This document shows positions 27,656 through 35,130 of a stretch of DNA of 64,000 nt, in pieces. Each line of letters opens with the position of its first letter. Position 1 is the first letter of the stretch. The stretch is from positions 1 to 64,000 of the forward strand of contig JAGBHC010000046.1 in assembly GCA_017935625.1 (NCBI GenBank), read 5' to 3'. Below the pieces are notes generated by a model. It was given only the letters and a program-made list of their open reading frames with translations. It did no database searches and was not told where the DNA came from. The position numbers were made by a program, and so were the translations under genes. Origin of the DNA: Rikenellaceae bacterium. Its GTDB lineage: Bacteria; Bacteroidota; Bacteroidia; Bacteroidales; Rikenellaceae.

Positions 27656-27920
27656 TGTGTTTTGTCTGTTTCAATCGTTCTTCGATTATTCCGTAGCCGT
27701 AGAGGCTGCTTGTCTGCGGGGTGTCCCAGGAGAGAGGAGTGTCGGACCAGTCGCCGTTCGGACTGAAAAAACGGTCGTATTTCTCTTCCGAAGTCGCCAG
27801 TCTGATTACTCCCGCCTCCGGGTCGCCGGTATAGGTGCAGCGCGTGCGCAGATAGGGGAGGTACTCTCCCTGGCAGTCCGCATCTATGGCGGCGATGTGG
27901 CGAACGTAGGAGTCCGTCAT
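27453..27920 (-). CDS. Uncertain ORF between lipoprotein genes, possibly broken at its 3' end
   Basis: A 155-codon frame starting 21 bases after the upstream lipoprotein stop, with GAGAGGGCGAG just before its ATG. The first ~90 residues (VRHIAAIDADCQGEYLPYL, CTYTGDPEAGVIRLATSEEKY, FFSPNGDWSDTPLSWD) look like real coding sequence, but from about residue 93 the frame runs out of phase through the FISUMP gene and turns Arg/Pro-rich. A one-base shift near 27700 would give a stop at once (TAA). So it is either a small gene with an unusual overlap or a frameshifted remnant. It has no signal peptide. Function unknown. Confidence 0.4.
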   Translation of the reverse strand: MTDSYVRHIAAIDADCQGEYLPYLRTRCTYTGDPEAGVIRLATSEEKYDRFFSPNGDWSDTPLSWDTPQTSSLYGYGIIEERLKQTKHNGNNTISKNSARSDGGSRPDGLQPPAGPRRTQRTHLHRPGPAQRHKMGDVQLRSRESRGLRRLLRLG

Positions 27921-27943
27921 CTCGCCCTCTCCGGCGCCGGTCG

Positions 27944-28465
27944 CTACAAATCGACGAGCGGATAGAACCCGATTACGCAGTCGGCCCGGTCGTGTACGTT
28001 GTATACCTCGACGCCTCCATTGAATTCGAAATATTTTCCGTCCCTGGAGAAAATCAGGTCGTAACGGTAGGCTCCGGCCCACTGCGAACCGCTCTTCCTG
28101 ACATATTTCTTATCGACGGCATACTGTTGCAGCTTTTCGATTGTCAGTTCGCTGCGGCTGCGATGATAGTCCGATACGTCGTAGACGGCATCCGCATATT
28201 TCAGGACTCCTTTCACGCATTGCTCCAGGTAATCGAAACTCTGTTTGTGATTTTCGGTTTCGAAAGTGAAGAACCGGCCGTTGTCGTCGGCTCCGTCCGG
28301 ATAGATGCCGGAGAATTTCAGAAAACGTTGGGGCTGTTTGAGATACGGAGCTCCGCACTCTTCCCAGCCGGTTTCATTCCAGCCCGGGATTTCCTTTTCG
28401 CTGTGGCAGGCTGTCAGAACGGAGACAGCTGCGGCCGCAAGGGCAATCAATAGAACTTTCTTCAT
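27944..28465 (-). CDS. Hypothetical lipoprotein
   Basis: A 173-residue lipoprotein (signal MKKVLLIALAAAAVSVLTAC, Cys20). The mature part is rich in aromatic residues and ends GGVEVYNVHDRADCVIGFY. I do not recognise it. It heads the minus-strand lipoprotein group; the promoter would lie in the 337-base region upstream, which also contains a structured element and AT-rich boxes. Confidence 0.72.
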   Translation of the reverse strand: MKKVLLIALAAAAVSVLTACHSEKEIPGWNETGWEECGAPYLKQPQRFLKFSGIYPDGADDNGRFFTFETENHKQSFDYLEQCVKGVLKYADAVYDVSDYHRSRSELTIEKLQQYAVDKKYVRKSGSQWAGAYRYDLIFSRDGKYFEFNGGVEVYNVHDRADCVIGFYPLVDL

Positions 28466-28532
28466 GGTTTCAGGTTCTCTGTCTTGTCCCTCGGCAGAGT
28501 CGGTTTAACGGGTTAAAAAAGACGTGGGACAA

Positions 28533-28690
28533 TACCTTTATCCGTCTCTGAGGTCTTCGACTACCTGCCTAACAAATAAATGAGTAAAGCCCACGTTCAA
28601 CGTGAGCGTTTACGCCTTACTCTTGTTAGGTCTTGAAAGTGTCGAAGTTTCAGAGACAAGAATAAAAGCTAACGCTTTCTCTTTTTATAT
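28533..28690 (+). ncRNA. Structured intergenic element, candidate small RNA or dispersed repeat
   Basis: Nested stems stack in order: GTCTCTGA (28544-28551) with TCAGAGAC (28650-28657); CTTCGAC (28555-28561) with GTCGAAG (28641-28647); CCTAACAA (28568-28575) with TTGTTAGG (28623-28630); GAGTAA (28582-28587) with TTACTC (28617-28622); and an apical CACG/CGTG hairpin. On the plus strand a box TACCTTTA lies just before the first stem, and an AAAGC/GCTTT hairpin followed by CTCTTTTTAT ends it, like an intrinsic terminator. An 18-codon ORF lies inside. The strand is inferred from those flanks. Identity is not known to me; no transposase is nearby. Confidence 0.55.
28580..28636 (+). CDS. 18-codon ORF inside the structured element
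   Basis: ATG to TGA encoding MSKAHVQRERLRLTLVRS, spanning the apical part of the hairpin. It may simply be a chance reading of the folded element; the basic, Arg-rich peptide has no recognised domain and no ribosome site is apparent. Listed because the frame is exactly contained by the stems. Confidence 0.2.
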   Translation: MSKAHVQRERLRLTLVRS

Positions 28691-28763
28691 TTGAAGATTC
28701 GTTTATGCCATTATGATTCCTTATAAATGTCGTATTTTTTACAAATATACGAATTATACTTCA

Positions 28764-28771
28764 TATATTTG
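28764..28771 (+). promoter_or_regulatory. -7 box TATATTTG for the GH105-like gene
   Basis: An exact TAnnTTTG box 31 bases before the start codon, in a very AT-rich stretch. A second copy (TATATTTG, 28686-28693) overlaps the end of the structured element, and the minus strand reads TATATTTG at 28749-28742, which could serve the divergent lipoprotein gene. Confidence 0.55.
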
Positions 28772-28802
28772 TCCCTATACTGACCTTTTATTCGATTGAA
28801 AC

Positions 28803-29969
28803 ATGAAGAAATTATTCGTTTGTGCGGCCGTGTGCCTCGTGTCGCTGGCGGCGATGACCGGCTGCGGAAGCAGACCCCGGCATGCCGACCGGGTGGGCAG
28901 GAGTTTCGTCGCACGCTGGGAAAATCCCGATTCGATACACTGGCGCGGCCAGCGTAACCACTTTTCGTGGCAGGCGGGATACATCATGTACGCCATGGAG
29001 AAGATGTGGCGCTTCACGGGCGACCCCGTCTATTTCGATTACATCAAACGCTATGTGGACCAGCAGGTGGACAGCGTGGGCAACATCCCCGACTTCAGAC
29101 CCACGGCGCTGGACAACTTCGCGCCGGGGTATGCGATACTGCTGCTCTACGAGCAGACCGGCGAGGAGCGTTACCGCCGGGCCGCGGAGACCATCCGCCG
29201 CGCTTTCGACGACTATCCGCGCACCGATTGCGGTCTGTTCTGGCACTCCCGTTCCATGTACCGGCAGGCCTGGGTGGACGGCGTCTACATGGGGCAGCTG
29301 TTCCTGGCCCGTTACGGCAGGTCGGTGGGCGACAGCGACTATGCCTTCGGGGAGGTGGTGCGTCAGATGACCCTCATCGAAGAGAAGTGCGGCAAGGAGA
29401 ACGGACTGCTGCTGCATGCGTGGGACGAGTCGGGCCGGGCCCGGTGGGCCGATTCGCTTTCGGGCCGTTCGCGCGAGGTGTGGAGCGAGGGGCTGGGATG
29501 GTATGCCGTGCTGATAGCCGATGTGTTCGATTTTCTGCCCGAGGAGCAGCCGGGGCGGGAACATCTGCTGGAGGTGCTGCGCCGGCTGTGCGCGGGACTC
29601 AAGGCGAGTCAGGACCCCCGCACGGGCATGTGGTGCCAGGTGGTGGACAAGTGCGACAGCGCCGGAAACTGGAACGAGACCTCCGGAACGGGCATGTTCG
29701 TCTATCTGTTGCAGAAAGCCATCGACGACGGATATATTCCGGCCGGCGAGTATCAGCCCGTGGTGGACAGGGCCTATGCGGGGCTGGTCGGAAAGGCGGT
29801 CGAACGGGCGGACGGAGCGGTGGATATCGTGGATTGCAGCAGCATCGGCGTGCAGACCGACTACCGGGCCTATGTCTCCAAGCCGCGCGAGGTGAGCCCC
29901 TTTACCGGTTTCGGGTCGTTCATGATAGGGGCGGGCATCGTCGAATACGGCAGCGAAAAATTGCGATAG
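28803..29969 (+). CDS. Glycoside hydrolase family 88/105-like lipoprotein (unsaturated glucuronyl/rhamnogalacturonyl hydrolase)
   Basis: A 388-residue protein with a lipoprotein signal (MTGC, Cys21) and an (alpha/alpha)6-barrel pattern: WQAGYIMYAMEKMW, FAPGYAILLLYEQTGEERYRRAAE, GLFWHSRSMYRQAWVDGVYMGQLFLARY, WSEGLGWYAVLIADVFDFLP and ETSGTGMFVYLLQKAID. The AWVDGVYMG block with its Asp is where GH88/GH105 enzymes place the general acid/base. The family hydrolyses unsaturated uronic acid ends left by lyases. It stands outside any SusC/SusD cluster. The downstream propeller gene is only six bases away. Confidence 0.85.
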   Translation: MKKLFVCAAVCLVSLAAMTGCGSRPRHADRVGRSFVARWENPDSIHWRGQRNHFSWQAGYIMYAMEKMWRFTGDPVYFDYIKRYVDQQVDSVGNIPDFRPTALDNFAPGYAILLLYEQTGEERYRRAAETIRRAFDDYPRTDCGLFWHSRSMYRQAWVDGVYMGQLFLARYGRSVGDSDYAFGEVVRQMTLIEEKCGKENGLLLHAWDESGRARWADSLSGRSREVWSEGLGWYAVLIADVFDFLPEEQPGREHLLEVLRRLCAGLKASQDPRTGMWCQVVDKCDSAGNWNETSGTGMFVYLLQKAIDDGYIPAGEYQPVVDRAYAGLVGKAVERADGAVDIVDCSSIGVQTDYRAYVSKPREVSPFTGFGSFMIGAGIVEYGSEKLR

Positions 29970-29975
29970 GAGGAT

Positions 29976-30878
29976 ATGACCATGAGAAATAGGTTGTTGC
30001 GGGCTCTCGCAGCCCTTTTGACGGGGGTCGTGTGCAGCGGAAATGCGCAGACCCAGCCCTGCGGGTCGTTCGTCGCGACGGACTACACGCAGGGAAAGGT
30101 TTTCATTTTCGAGCAGGGGAAAATCGTGTGGGAGCACGAGGCTCCGCTTTCGAACGATGTGTGGGTGCTGGAGAACGGAAATCTGCTCTTCACCACCGGC
30201 AACGGCGTGCTGGAGGTGACGCGCGACAAGGATACGGTGTTCTGCTATCGCTCGGCGAGCCGGATTTTCGCCTGCCAGCGGCTGGCCGACGGCAACACTT
30301 TCATCGGCGAGTGCAATGCCGGGCGCTTGCTGGAGGTGACTCCCCGGGGCGAGATTGCCAGGTGTGTCTCGATTCTGCCCGAGGGGGTGACCAATGCCGG
30401 CAGCGCCTTCATGCGCAATGCCCGCCGGCTCGACGACGGTCACTATCTGGTGGCCCACTACGGAGGCGGCCGCGTGGTCGAATACGATGAGCAGGGCCGG
30501 GAGGTCTGGAGCGTGGAGGCCGGCGGCGGTCCGCATTCGGTGATTCGTCTGCCGGACGGTAATACGCTGGTGGCCATCGCCGATGCCGACGACAATCCGC
30601 GCATCGTGGAGTACGACCCGCAGGGCCGGGAGGTGTGGCGGCTGACGAACGACGACCTCGAGGGGCGGCCGTTGCGCTTCATGTCGGGAATGCAGTATGT
30701 CGAGGGGGTGGGGCTCTACCTGACCAACTGGCAGGGGCACCGTCCCCGGGTCGAGGCTCCGCATCTGCTGCTGGTGACGCGCGACAAGCGGGTGGTGTGC
30801 ACCGTGCCGCCGATGGAGGGGGTGATGACCTTTTCGAGTGTGTTCGTACCGCAGTCCGGCGGAAAGATTCGGCATTGA
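29976..30878 (+). CDS. Secreted beta-propeller protein
   Basis: A 300-residue protein with a signal peptide (LRALAALLTGVVCSGNAQ) and repeated blades: GSFVATDYTQGKVFIFEQGK, VLENGNLLFTTGNGVLEVT, LADGNTFIGECNAGRLLEVTPRG, LDDGHYLVAHYGGGRVVEYDEQGREVW, LPDGNTLVAIADADDNPRIVEYD. The D-G-N/H-x-L and E-Y-D-x-Q-G-R-E-V-W pattern repeats about six times, as in PQQ-like or arylsulfotransferase-type propellers. Catalytic residues of sulfotransferases are not apparent. It is probably cotranscribed with the hydrolase, perhaps as a binding or regulatory partner. Confidence 0.75.
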   Translation: MTMRNRLLRALAALLTGVVCSGNAQTQPCGSFVATDYTQGKVFIFEQGKIVWEHEAPLSNDVWVLENGNLLFTTGNGVLEVTRDKDTVFCYRSASRIFACQRLADGNTFIGECNAGRLLEVTPRGEIARCVSILPEGVTNAGSAFMRNARRLDDGHYLVAHYGGGRVVEYDEQGREVWSVEAGGGPHSVIRLPDGNTLVAIADADDNPRIVEYDPQGREVWRLTNDDLEGRPLRFMSGMQYVEGVGLYLTNWQGHRPRVEAPHLLLVTRDKRVVCTVPPMEGVMTFSSVFVPQSGGKIRH

Positions 30879-30972
30879 CCGGCCCGCTCCGCGCGAAGTG
30901 CTTCTCTCCGCGTGACAGGAGACTGCCGGGAACTGCGTTCCGCGGCGGAGGAAAGAGAGGCGTTGCAGACGA

Positions 30973-31007
30973 AAAAGGCTGTCCGACAACTCGTCGGACA
31001 GCCTTTT
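30973..31007. terminator. Bidirectional terminator between propeller gene and purT
   Basis: A perfect 15-bp stem (AAAAGGCTGTCCGAC / GTCGGACAGCCTTTT) with a 5-base loop and A/T ends on both sides, serving the converging propeller and purT transcripts. Confidence 0.92.
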
Positions 31008-31035
31008 CCATTGCGTGGTTACGTATTTTGACGCG

Positions 31036-32229
31036 CTATCGCGGCAGTACCTTCACCTTGAGTTTGGCATAGGCGCGTTCGGCTTTGGCGAGCGCCTCCT
31101 CCACGGTGTCGGCGCTGGCGAGGATGACGCCCATGCGGCGATGGCCGCAGACCTCGGGCTTGCCGAACAGCCGCAGCTGTACGTCGGCTTCGGCGAGCAC
31201 CTCCTCCAGGTTGTCGAACACCACTTTGTCGGTGTCGCCCTCCACTACGATGGCCTTCGATGCCGAGGGGCGGTAGAAGCGGATGGCGGGAACGGGCAGA
31301 CCGAGTACGGCGCGGGCGTGGAGCGCGAATTCGGAGAGCTCCTGCGAAATCATGGTGACCATGCCCGTATCGTGCGGGCGGGGCGACACTTCGCTGAAGA
31401 GCACTTCGTCGCCGCGTATGAAGAGTTCCACGCCGAAGATGCCGTAGCCGCCCAGGGCGTCGGTCACGCGCAGGGCAATCTCCTCGGCCTTGGCGAGGGC
31501 CGCCGGGCTCATGGGCTGGGGCTGCCACGACTCGCGGTAGTCGCCGTCCACCTGATGGTGGCCTATGGGTTTGAGGAACGAGGTTCCGGCGCTGTGGCGC
31601 ACCGTGAGCAGCGTGATTTCATAGTCGAACTTCACGAAGCCCTCCACGATGACGCGTCCCGCACCGGCGCGGCCGCCCTCCTGGGCGTTGGTCCATGCCG
31701 CGTCGATATCCTCGCGGCTGCGGATGACGCTCTGGCCGTGTCCCGAGGAGCTCATGATGGGCTTCACCACGCAGGGAATGCCTATCTGCTCCACGGCTTC
31801 GTCGAATTCGGCTTTCGTCGAGGCGAAGCGATAGGGCGAGGTGGCGATGCCTAGACGTTCGGCGGCCAGGCAGCGGATGCCTTCGCGGTTCATGGTCAGC
31901 AGGGCCGCCTGGGCCGTGGGGATGACCTTGTAGCCCTCTTTCTCGAGCTCCACCAGGGTGGGGGTGGCGATGGCCTCGATTTCGGGAATGATGATATCGG
32001 GCTGTTCGGCCTCGATGATTTCGCGCAGGCGTTTGCCGTCGAGCATCGACAGCACGTAGGAGCGGTGTGCGACCTGCATGGCCGGAGCGTTTGCGTATTT
32101 GTCGAGCACCACGACTTCCACTCCGTATCTTTGCAGCTCTATGGCTACCTCCTTGCCCAATTCTCCGGAGCCGCACAGCAAGGCCTTCTTGGCGGCGGGA
32201 GAGTTGTGTGTACCTATTTTCACCATCAT
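31036..32229 (-). CDS. purT: Formate-dependent phosphoribosylglycinamide formyltransferase 2
   Basis: A 397-residue ATP-grasp enzyme. [30 protein letters not shown] at the N-terminus, the [17 protein letters not shown] lid region, [16 protein letters not shown] in the ATP site and the [15 protein letters not shown] segment are diagnostic of PurT, which makes formyl-GAR from GAR, formate and ATP in purine synthesis. The frame stays open through the upstream repeats, but the family N-terminus begins at one of two adjacent ATGs (32229 or 32226). It is preceded by three promoter-like repeat units. Confidence 0.95.
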   Translation of the reverse strand: MMVKIGTHNSPAAKKALLCGSGELGKEVAIELQRYGVEVVVLDKYANAPAMQVAHRSYVLSMLDGKRLREIIEAEQPDIIIPEIEAIATPTLVELEKEGYKVIPTAQAALLTMNREGIRCLAAERLGIATSPYRFASTKAEFDEAVEQIGIPCVVKPIMSSSGHGQSVIRSREDIDAAWTNAQEGGRAGAGRVIVEGFVKFDYEITLLTVRHSAGTSFLKPIGHHQVDGDYRESWQPQPMSPAALAKAEEIALRVTDALGGYGIFGVELFIRGDEVLFSEVSPRPHDTGMVTMISQELSEFALHARAVLGLPVPAIRFYRPSASKAIVVEGDTDKVVFDNLEEVLAEADVQLRLFGKPEVCGHRRMGVILASADTVEEALAKAERAYAKLKVKVLPR

Positions 32230-32254
32230 TGTATCTTTTTTCGGGTTAAAGCGC

Positions 32255-32470
32255 GACAAATATAGTAATATTCGATGAGAAATGAAAGCGCGGGCGGCAT
32301 AGCCGGCGTGCGTTCGCAAGGCGATTCATTCGAGACAAATATAGTAATATTCGATGAGAAATGAAAGCGCGGGCGGCATAGCCGGCGAGCGTTCGCAAGG
32401 CGATTCATTCGAGACAAATATAAGAATATTCGATGAGAAATGAAAGCAGGGGCGGCATAGCGGGCGTGCG
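32255..32470. repeat. 79-bp tandem repeat, about 2.7 copies, carrying -7 boxes
   Basis: Units begin at 32255, 32334 and 32413 (period 79). The first two differ at one base of 79; the third is 58 bases long with about five differences, then diverges. Each unit reads TATATTTG on the minus strand (32264-32257, 32343-32336, 32422-32415), with a CTTTC 19 bases upstream as a possible -33 element. The array directly precedes purT, so it seems to give several copies of the purT promoter. Confidence 0.88.
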
Positions 32471-32496
32471 CTATTTTTTTCATCGAATATACTCCG

Positions 32497-32504
32497 TATA
32501 TTTG
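32497..32504 (+). promoter_or_regulatory. -7 box TATATTTG for the iron alcohol dehydrogenase gene
   Basis: An exact TAnnTTTG box on the plus strand, preceded by a T-run (32474-32480) at -33 distance. The flanking CATCGAATAT is the inverse of sequence in the tandem repeats, so the divergent promoters look like an inverted duplicate. Confidence 0.6.
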
Positions 32505-32560
32505 TATCGGGGCCGCCGGAAGGGCGGCCCGGAAAAGCGATAACTGAAAAGGTTTTGACT

Positions 32561-33709
32561 ATGAAAAATTTCGTGTTTCAGAATCCGACCAAACTGCTGT
32601 TCGGTCGGGGAGCGATAGAGCGCATGCGGGCGGAGATTCCCGCGGATAAGAAGCTGATGGTGACTTTCGGCGGGGGCAGCGTGCGTGCCAACGGCGTCTA
32701 CGAACGTGTGACCCGGGCGCTCGAAGGGCTCGACTATGTGGAGTTCTGGGGCATAGAGCCCAATCCGAAAGTGGAGACGGTGCGGGAGGCCGTGGCGATG
32801 TGCCGCCGCGAGGGGGTGGAGTTCCTGCTCGCGGTGGGCGGCGGTTCGGTGCTCGATGCCACGAAGCTCATCGCCGCGGCGGTGCATGCCGGGGCCGATG
32901 CCTGGGAGCTGGTGCGCAATCCGGCGCTGTTGCCCGAGGCGATTCTCCCGTTCGCCGATGTGATGACGCTTCCGGCCACGGGCTCCGAAATGAACAACGG
33001 AGCGGTGATATCCAATGCGGCCACCCGCGAGAAGTTCGCCTTCTATTCGCGGTTCCCGCTCTTTTCGGTGCTCGACCCCGAGGTGACCTACTCGCTGCCG
33101 GAGTATCAGATTGCCTGCGGGCTGGCCGACACGTTCGTCCACACCGTGGAGCAGTATCTGACCGTGGCGGGGGAGTCGCCGCTCATGGACCGCTGGGCCG
33201 AAGGGTTGCTTTCGACCCTGGTGGAGGTGGCGCCCGGAGCGATGGCCGCCGAGCCCGACTACGACAGTAGGGCGACCTACATGCTGTGTGCGACGATGGC
33301 CCTGAACGGATTCATCGCCATGGGCGTGAGCCAGGATTGGGCGACCCATCGCATCGGGCACGAAATCACGGCTCTGCACGGGGTGACGCACGCCCAGACG
33401 CTGGCCGTGGTGCTGCCGGCCGTGATGGCCGAGCTGCAGGAGCAGAAACAGGACAAACTGTTGCAGTATGCGGCCCGTGTGTGGGGCCTGTGCGAGGGGA
33501 GCCGGCAGGAGCGTATCGACGCGGCGATAGCCCGGACCGGGGAGTTTTTCCGTTCGCTGGGGCTGAAGACCCGTCTTTCGGAGCTGGGCATCGGCCGGCC
33601 GACGGCGGAGGAGATAGTGCGCCGGTTCGCTGAGCGCGGTACGCGGTTGGGCGAAAAGGCCAATGTGGACGCCGCAGCGGTGGGGCGCATTCTGGAACGA
33701 TGCCTGTGA
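32561..33709 (+). CDS. Iron-containing alcohol dehydrogenase (NADPH-dependent butanol dehydrogenase-like)
   Basis: A 382-residue group III alcohol dehydrogenase. It has the nucleotide-binding LMVTFGGGSVRANGVYERV and AVGGGSVLDATKLIAAA segments, PATGSEMNNGAVI, and the metal-binding late HRIGHEITALHGVTHAQTLAVVLPA with its His ligands; Asp in GLADTFVHTVEQYL is also conserved. Close to the BDH/YqhD branch that reduces short and medium aldehydes with NADPH. A TTG two codons upstream extends the frame, but ATG 32561 is the usual start. The next gene starts within a few bases. Confidence 0.92.
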   Translation: MKNFVFQNPTKLLFGRGAIERMRAEIPADKKLMVTFGGGSVRANGVYERVTRALEGLDYVEFWGIEPNPKVETVREAVAMCRREGVEFLLAVGGGSVLDATKLIAAAVHAGADAWELVRNPALLPEAILPFADVMTLPATGSEMNNGAVISNAATREKFAFYSRFPLFSVLDPEVTYSLPEYQIACGLADTFVHTVEQYLTVAGESPLMDRWAEGLLSTLVEVAPGAMAAEPDYDSRATYMLCATMALNGFIAMGVSQDWATHRIGHEITALHGVTHAQTLAVVLPAVMAELQEQKQDKLLQYAARVWGLCEGSRQERIDAAIARTGEFFRSLGLKTRLSELGIGRPTAEEIVRRFAERGTRLGEKANVDAAAVGRILERCL

Positions 33710-33736
33710 ACGGTGAATGACAAAAAAGAGACGACT

Positions 33737-34096
33737 ATGGCTAAACCTTTGTTTTTATGCTATTCGGGATGTTCCACCTGCCGCAAGGCTGCGGCGTGGC
33801 TGCGGGACAACGGAGTGGAGGTCGAGGTCCGCGATATCGTGGCCCGGAAGCCTTCGCAGCAGGAGCTCGGGGAGTGGATTGCCCGCAGCGGATTGCCGGT
33901 GCGCAAATTCTTCAACACGAGCGGCGTGAGGTATCGGGAGCTGAACCTGAAGGAGAGGGTCGCTACCGCTCCGGAGAGCGAACTGACGGCGTTGCTGGCC
34001 TCGGACGGCAAGCTGGTGAAACGTCCGCTGCTGGTGTGGAGCGGCGGTGTGCTGGCGGGGTTCGACCCCGAGTCGTGGCGGCGGAGTCTGAAATGA
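33737..34096 (+). CDS. ArsC/Spx/YffB-family protein
   Basis: A 119-residue thioredoxin-like protein: FLCYSGCSTCRKAAAWL has a CxxC pair (Cys12/Cys15), then RDIVARKPSQQELGEWI, KFFNTSGVRYRELNLKE and VKRPLLVW, the usual YffB/Spx-related pattern. In Firmicutes Spx binds RNA polymerase; in this branch the role is unknown, and arsenate reduction should not be assumed. Start 33737 matches the family; an in-frame ATG at 33713 lies just after the dehydrogenase stop. Likely cotranscribed with the dehydrogenase. Confidence 0.85.
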   Translation: MAKPLFLCYSGCSTCRKAAAWLRDNGVEVEVRDIVARKPSQQELGEWIARSGLPVRKFFNTSGVRYRELNLKERVATAPESELTALLASDGKLVKRPLLVWSGGVLAGFDPESWRRSLK

Positions 34097-34139
34097 CGCG
34101 AAGGGCCTCATGCGACCGAAACGACTGAAAAGACCGAAA

Positions 34140-34181
34140 AGAGGACTCCTCCCCGTCATCGGGACCGGGGAAGAGTCCTCT
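34140..34181 (+). terminator. Terminator after the ArsC/Spx-like gene
   Basis: AGAGGACTC pairs with GAGTCCTCT, with an inner CCCC/GGGG step, followed by CTCTTTTCG. It lies 44 bases past the stop. Confidence 0.75.
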
Positions 34182-34315
34182 CTCTTTTCGTCCCTTTCGG
34201 GGATTCGTGACGAAGGCGCCACACGGCGGACCCGCTTCGCGGAAGAGCCGCGGGGTGCCGCTGGTCCGGTGCGGGAAACCTCCGGGAAGGGGCGTGCCGA
34301 TTCTTCGGGGCGGGA

Positions 34316-35116
34316 TTACTCTTCGAAATCGTCGTCGTCATAGTCGTCGTATTCCTCCCGCTCGGAGTGGGGAGGCAGTGCGACCGAGAGTCGGAAAGTT
34401 CCGTATTTGATGCCGTTCACCAATCCGGAGTAGGAGGTTTCGATTACCGCCTGACCGCCGTGGGCTTCGACCAGCGTTTTGAGGAAATTGAGGCCGTAGC
34501 CGCTGCCCCGGGTGCCGGTCTGGCTGGCGTTCTCGCCTCGTATGCCGCAGGCGAAGAGGCTCTCAATCTCCTCCTCCGCGACGTAGGGGCCTTCGTTCTC
34601 CATCGAGATGATGAGGTTTTCGGCCGTGTCGTATTCGAATTCGCAGAGAATCTCGCTCCCTTCCAGCGCATATTTGGTGGCGTTGTCGAGCATGATGTTG
34701 GCTATGGCGTTGATGACGCCGTAGCCGATGTAGTCCTGTATGATGGAGACTCCGATTTTCTTCACGGAGTAACGGAGGTTCTTGCTGCGGATGATTCCCT
34801 GGAAGTAGCTGTTGGGCTTGTAGAATCTTCCCCAGAGATTCTGCGGGTGCATGCAGGCATTCTTGAAATAGTCGGCGTTGTTGGTCATCTGCCAATAGTT
34901 CAGATGGTTGTTTATGTCGTCCGAACATTGCAGGGCGTTGGCGATTTGTTCCTTGATTTCGTTGCGTCCGGCGGGCGTGGAGAGGTTCCGGTCGTTCACG
35001 GTCTGCAACGATTTGTTGATGCTGATGAGTGCCGCATGGATTTCGTGCATGACGAAATCGAGTTGCCGGGCTTCTTGGCTGTTGAAGTGCAGGCACATGT
35101 TCTTTTCGGTTGCCAT
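34316..35116 (-). CDS. Soluble histidine kinase-like protein
   Basis: A 266-residue protein without membrane segments. FVMHEIHAAL (His24) looks like an H-box; IMLDNATKYA (about 141-150) is the N-box; the middle has SMENEGPYV; GTRGSGYGLNFLKTLVEAHGG is the G2 box of the HATPase domain. There is no recognisable sensor domain, and the C-terminus is very acidic (DDYDDDDFEE). It is downstream of a receiver-domain gene with 14 bases between them, so they form a minimal two-component pair. The longer frame upstream is a shadow of the receiver gene. Confidence 0.83.
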   Translation of the reverse strand: MATEKNMCLHFNSQEARQLDFVMHEIHAALISINKSLQTVNDRNLSTPAGRNEIKEQIANALQCSDDINNHLNYWQMTNNADYFKNACMHPQNLWGRFYKPNSYFQGIIRSKNLRYSVKKIGVSIIQDYIGYGVINAIANIMLDNATKYALEGSEILCEFEYDTAENLIISMENEGPYVAEEEIESLFACGIRGENASQTGTRGSGYGLNFLKTLVEAHGGQAVIETSYSGLVNGIKYGTFRLSVALPPHSEREEYDDYDDDDFEE

Positions 35117-35130
35117 GATGGGTAGAAGTT

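Noticed and set aside
32255-32470. CRISPR array
   Set aside because: The repeats are contiguous 79-bp units with no unique spacers, and no cas gene is in the window.
32226-32483. 85-codon minus-strand frame across the tandem repeat
   Set aside because: It repeats because the DNA repeats; three repeated Arg/Ala-rich units with no start context, and the units hold promoter boxes instead.
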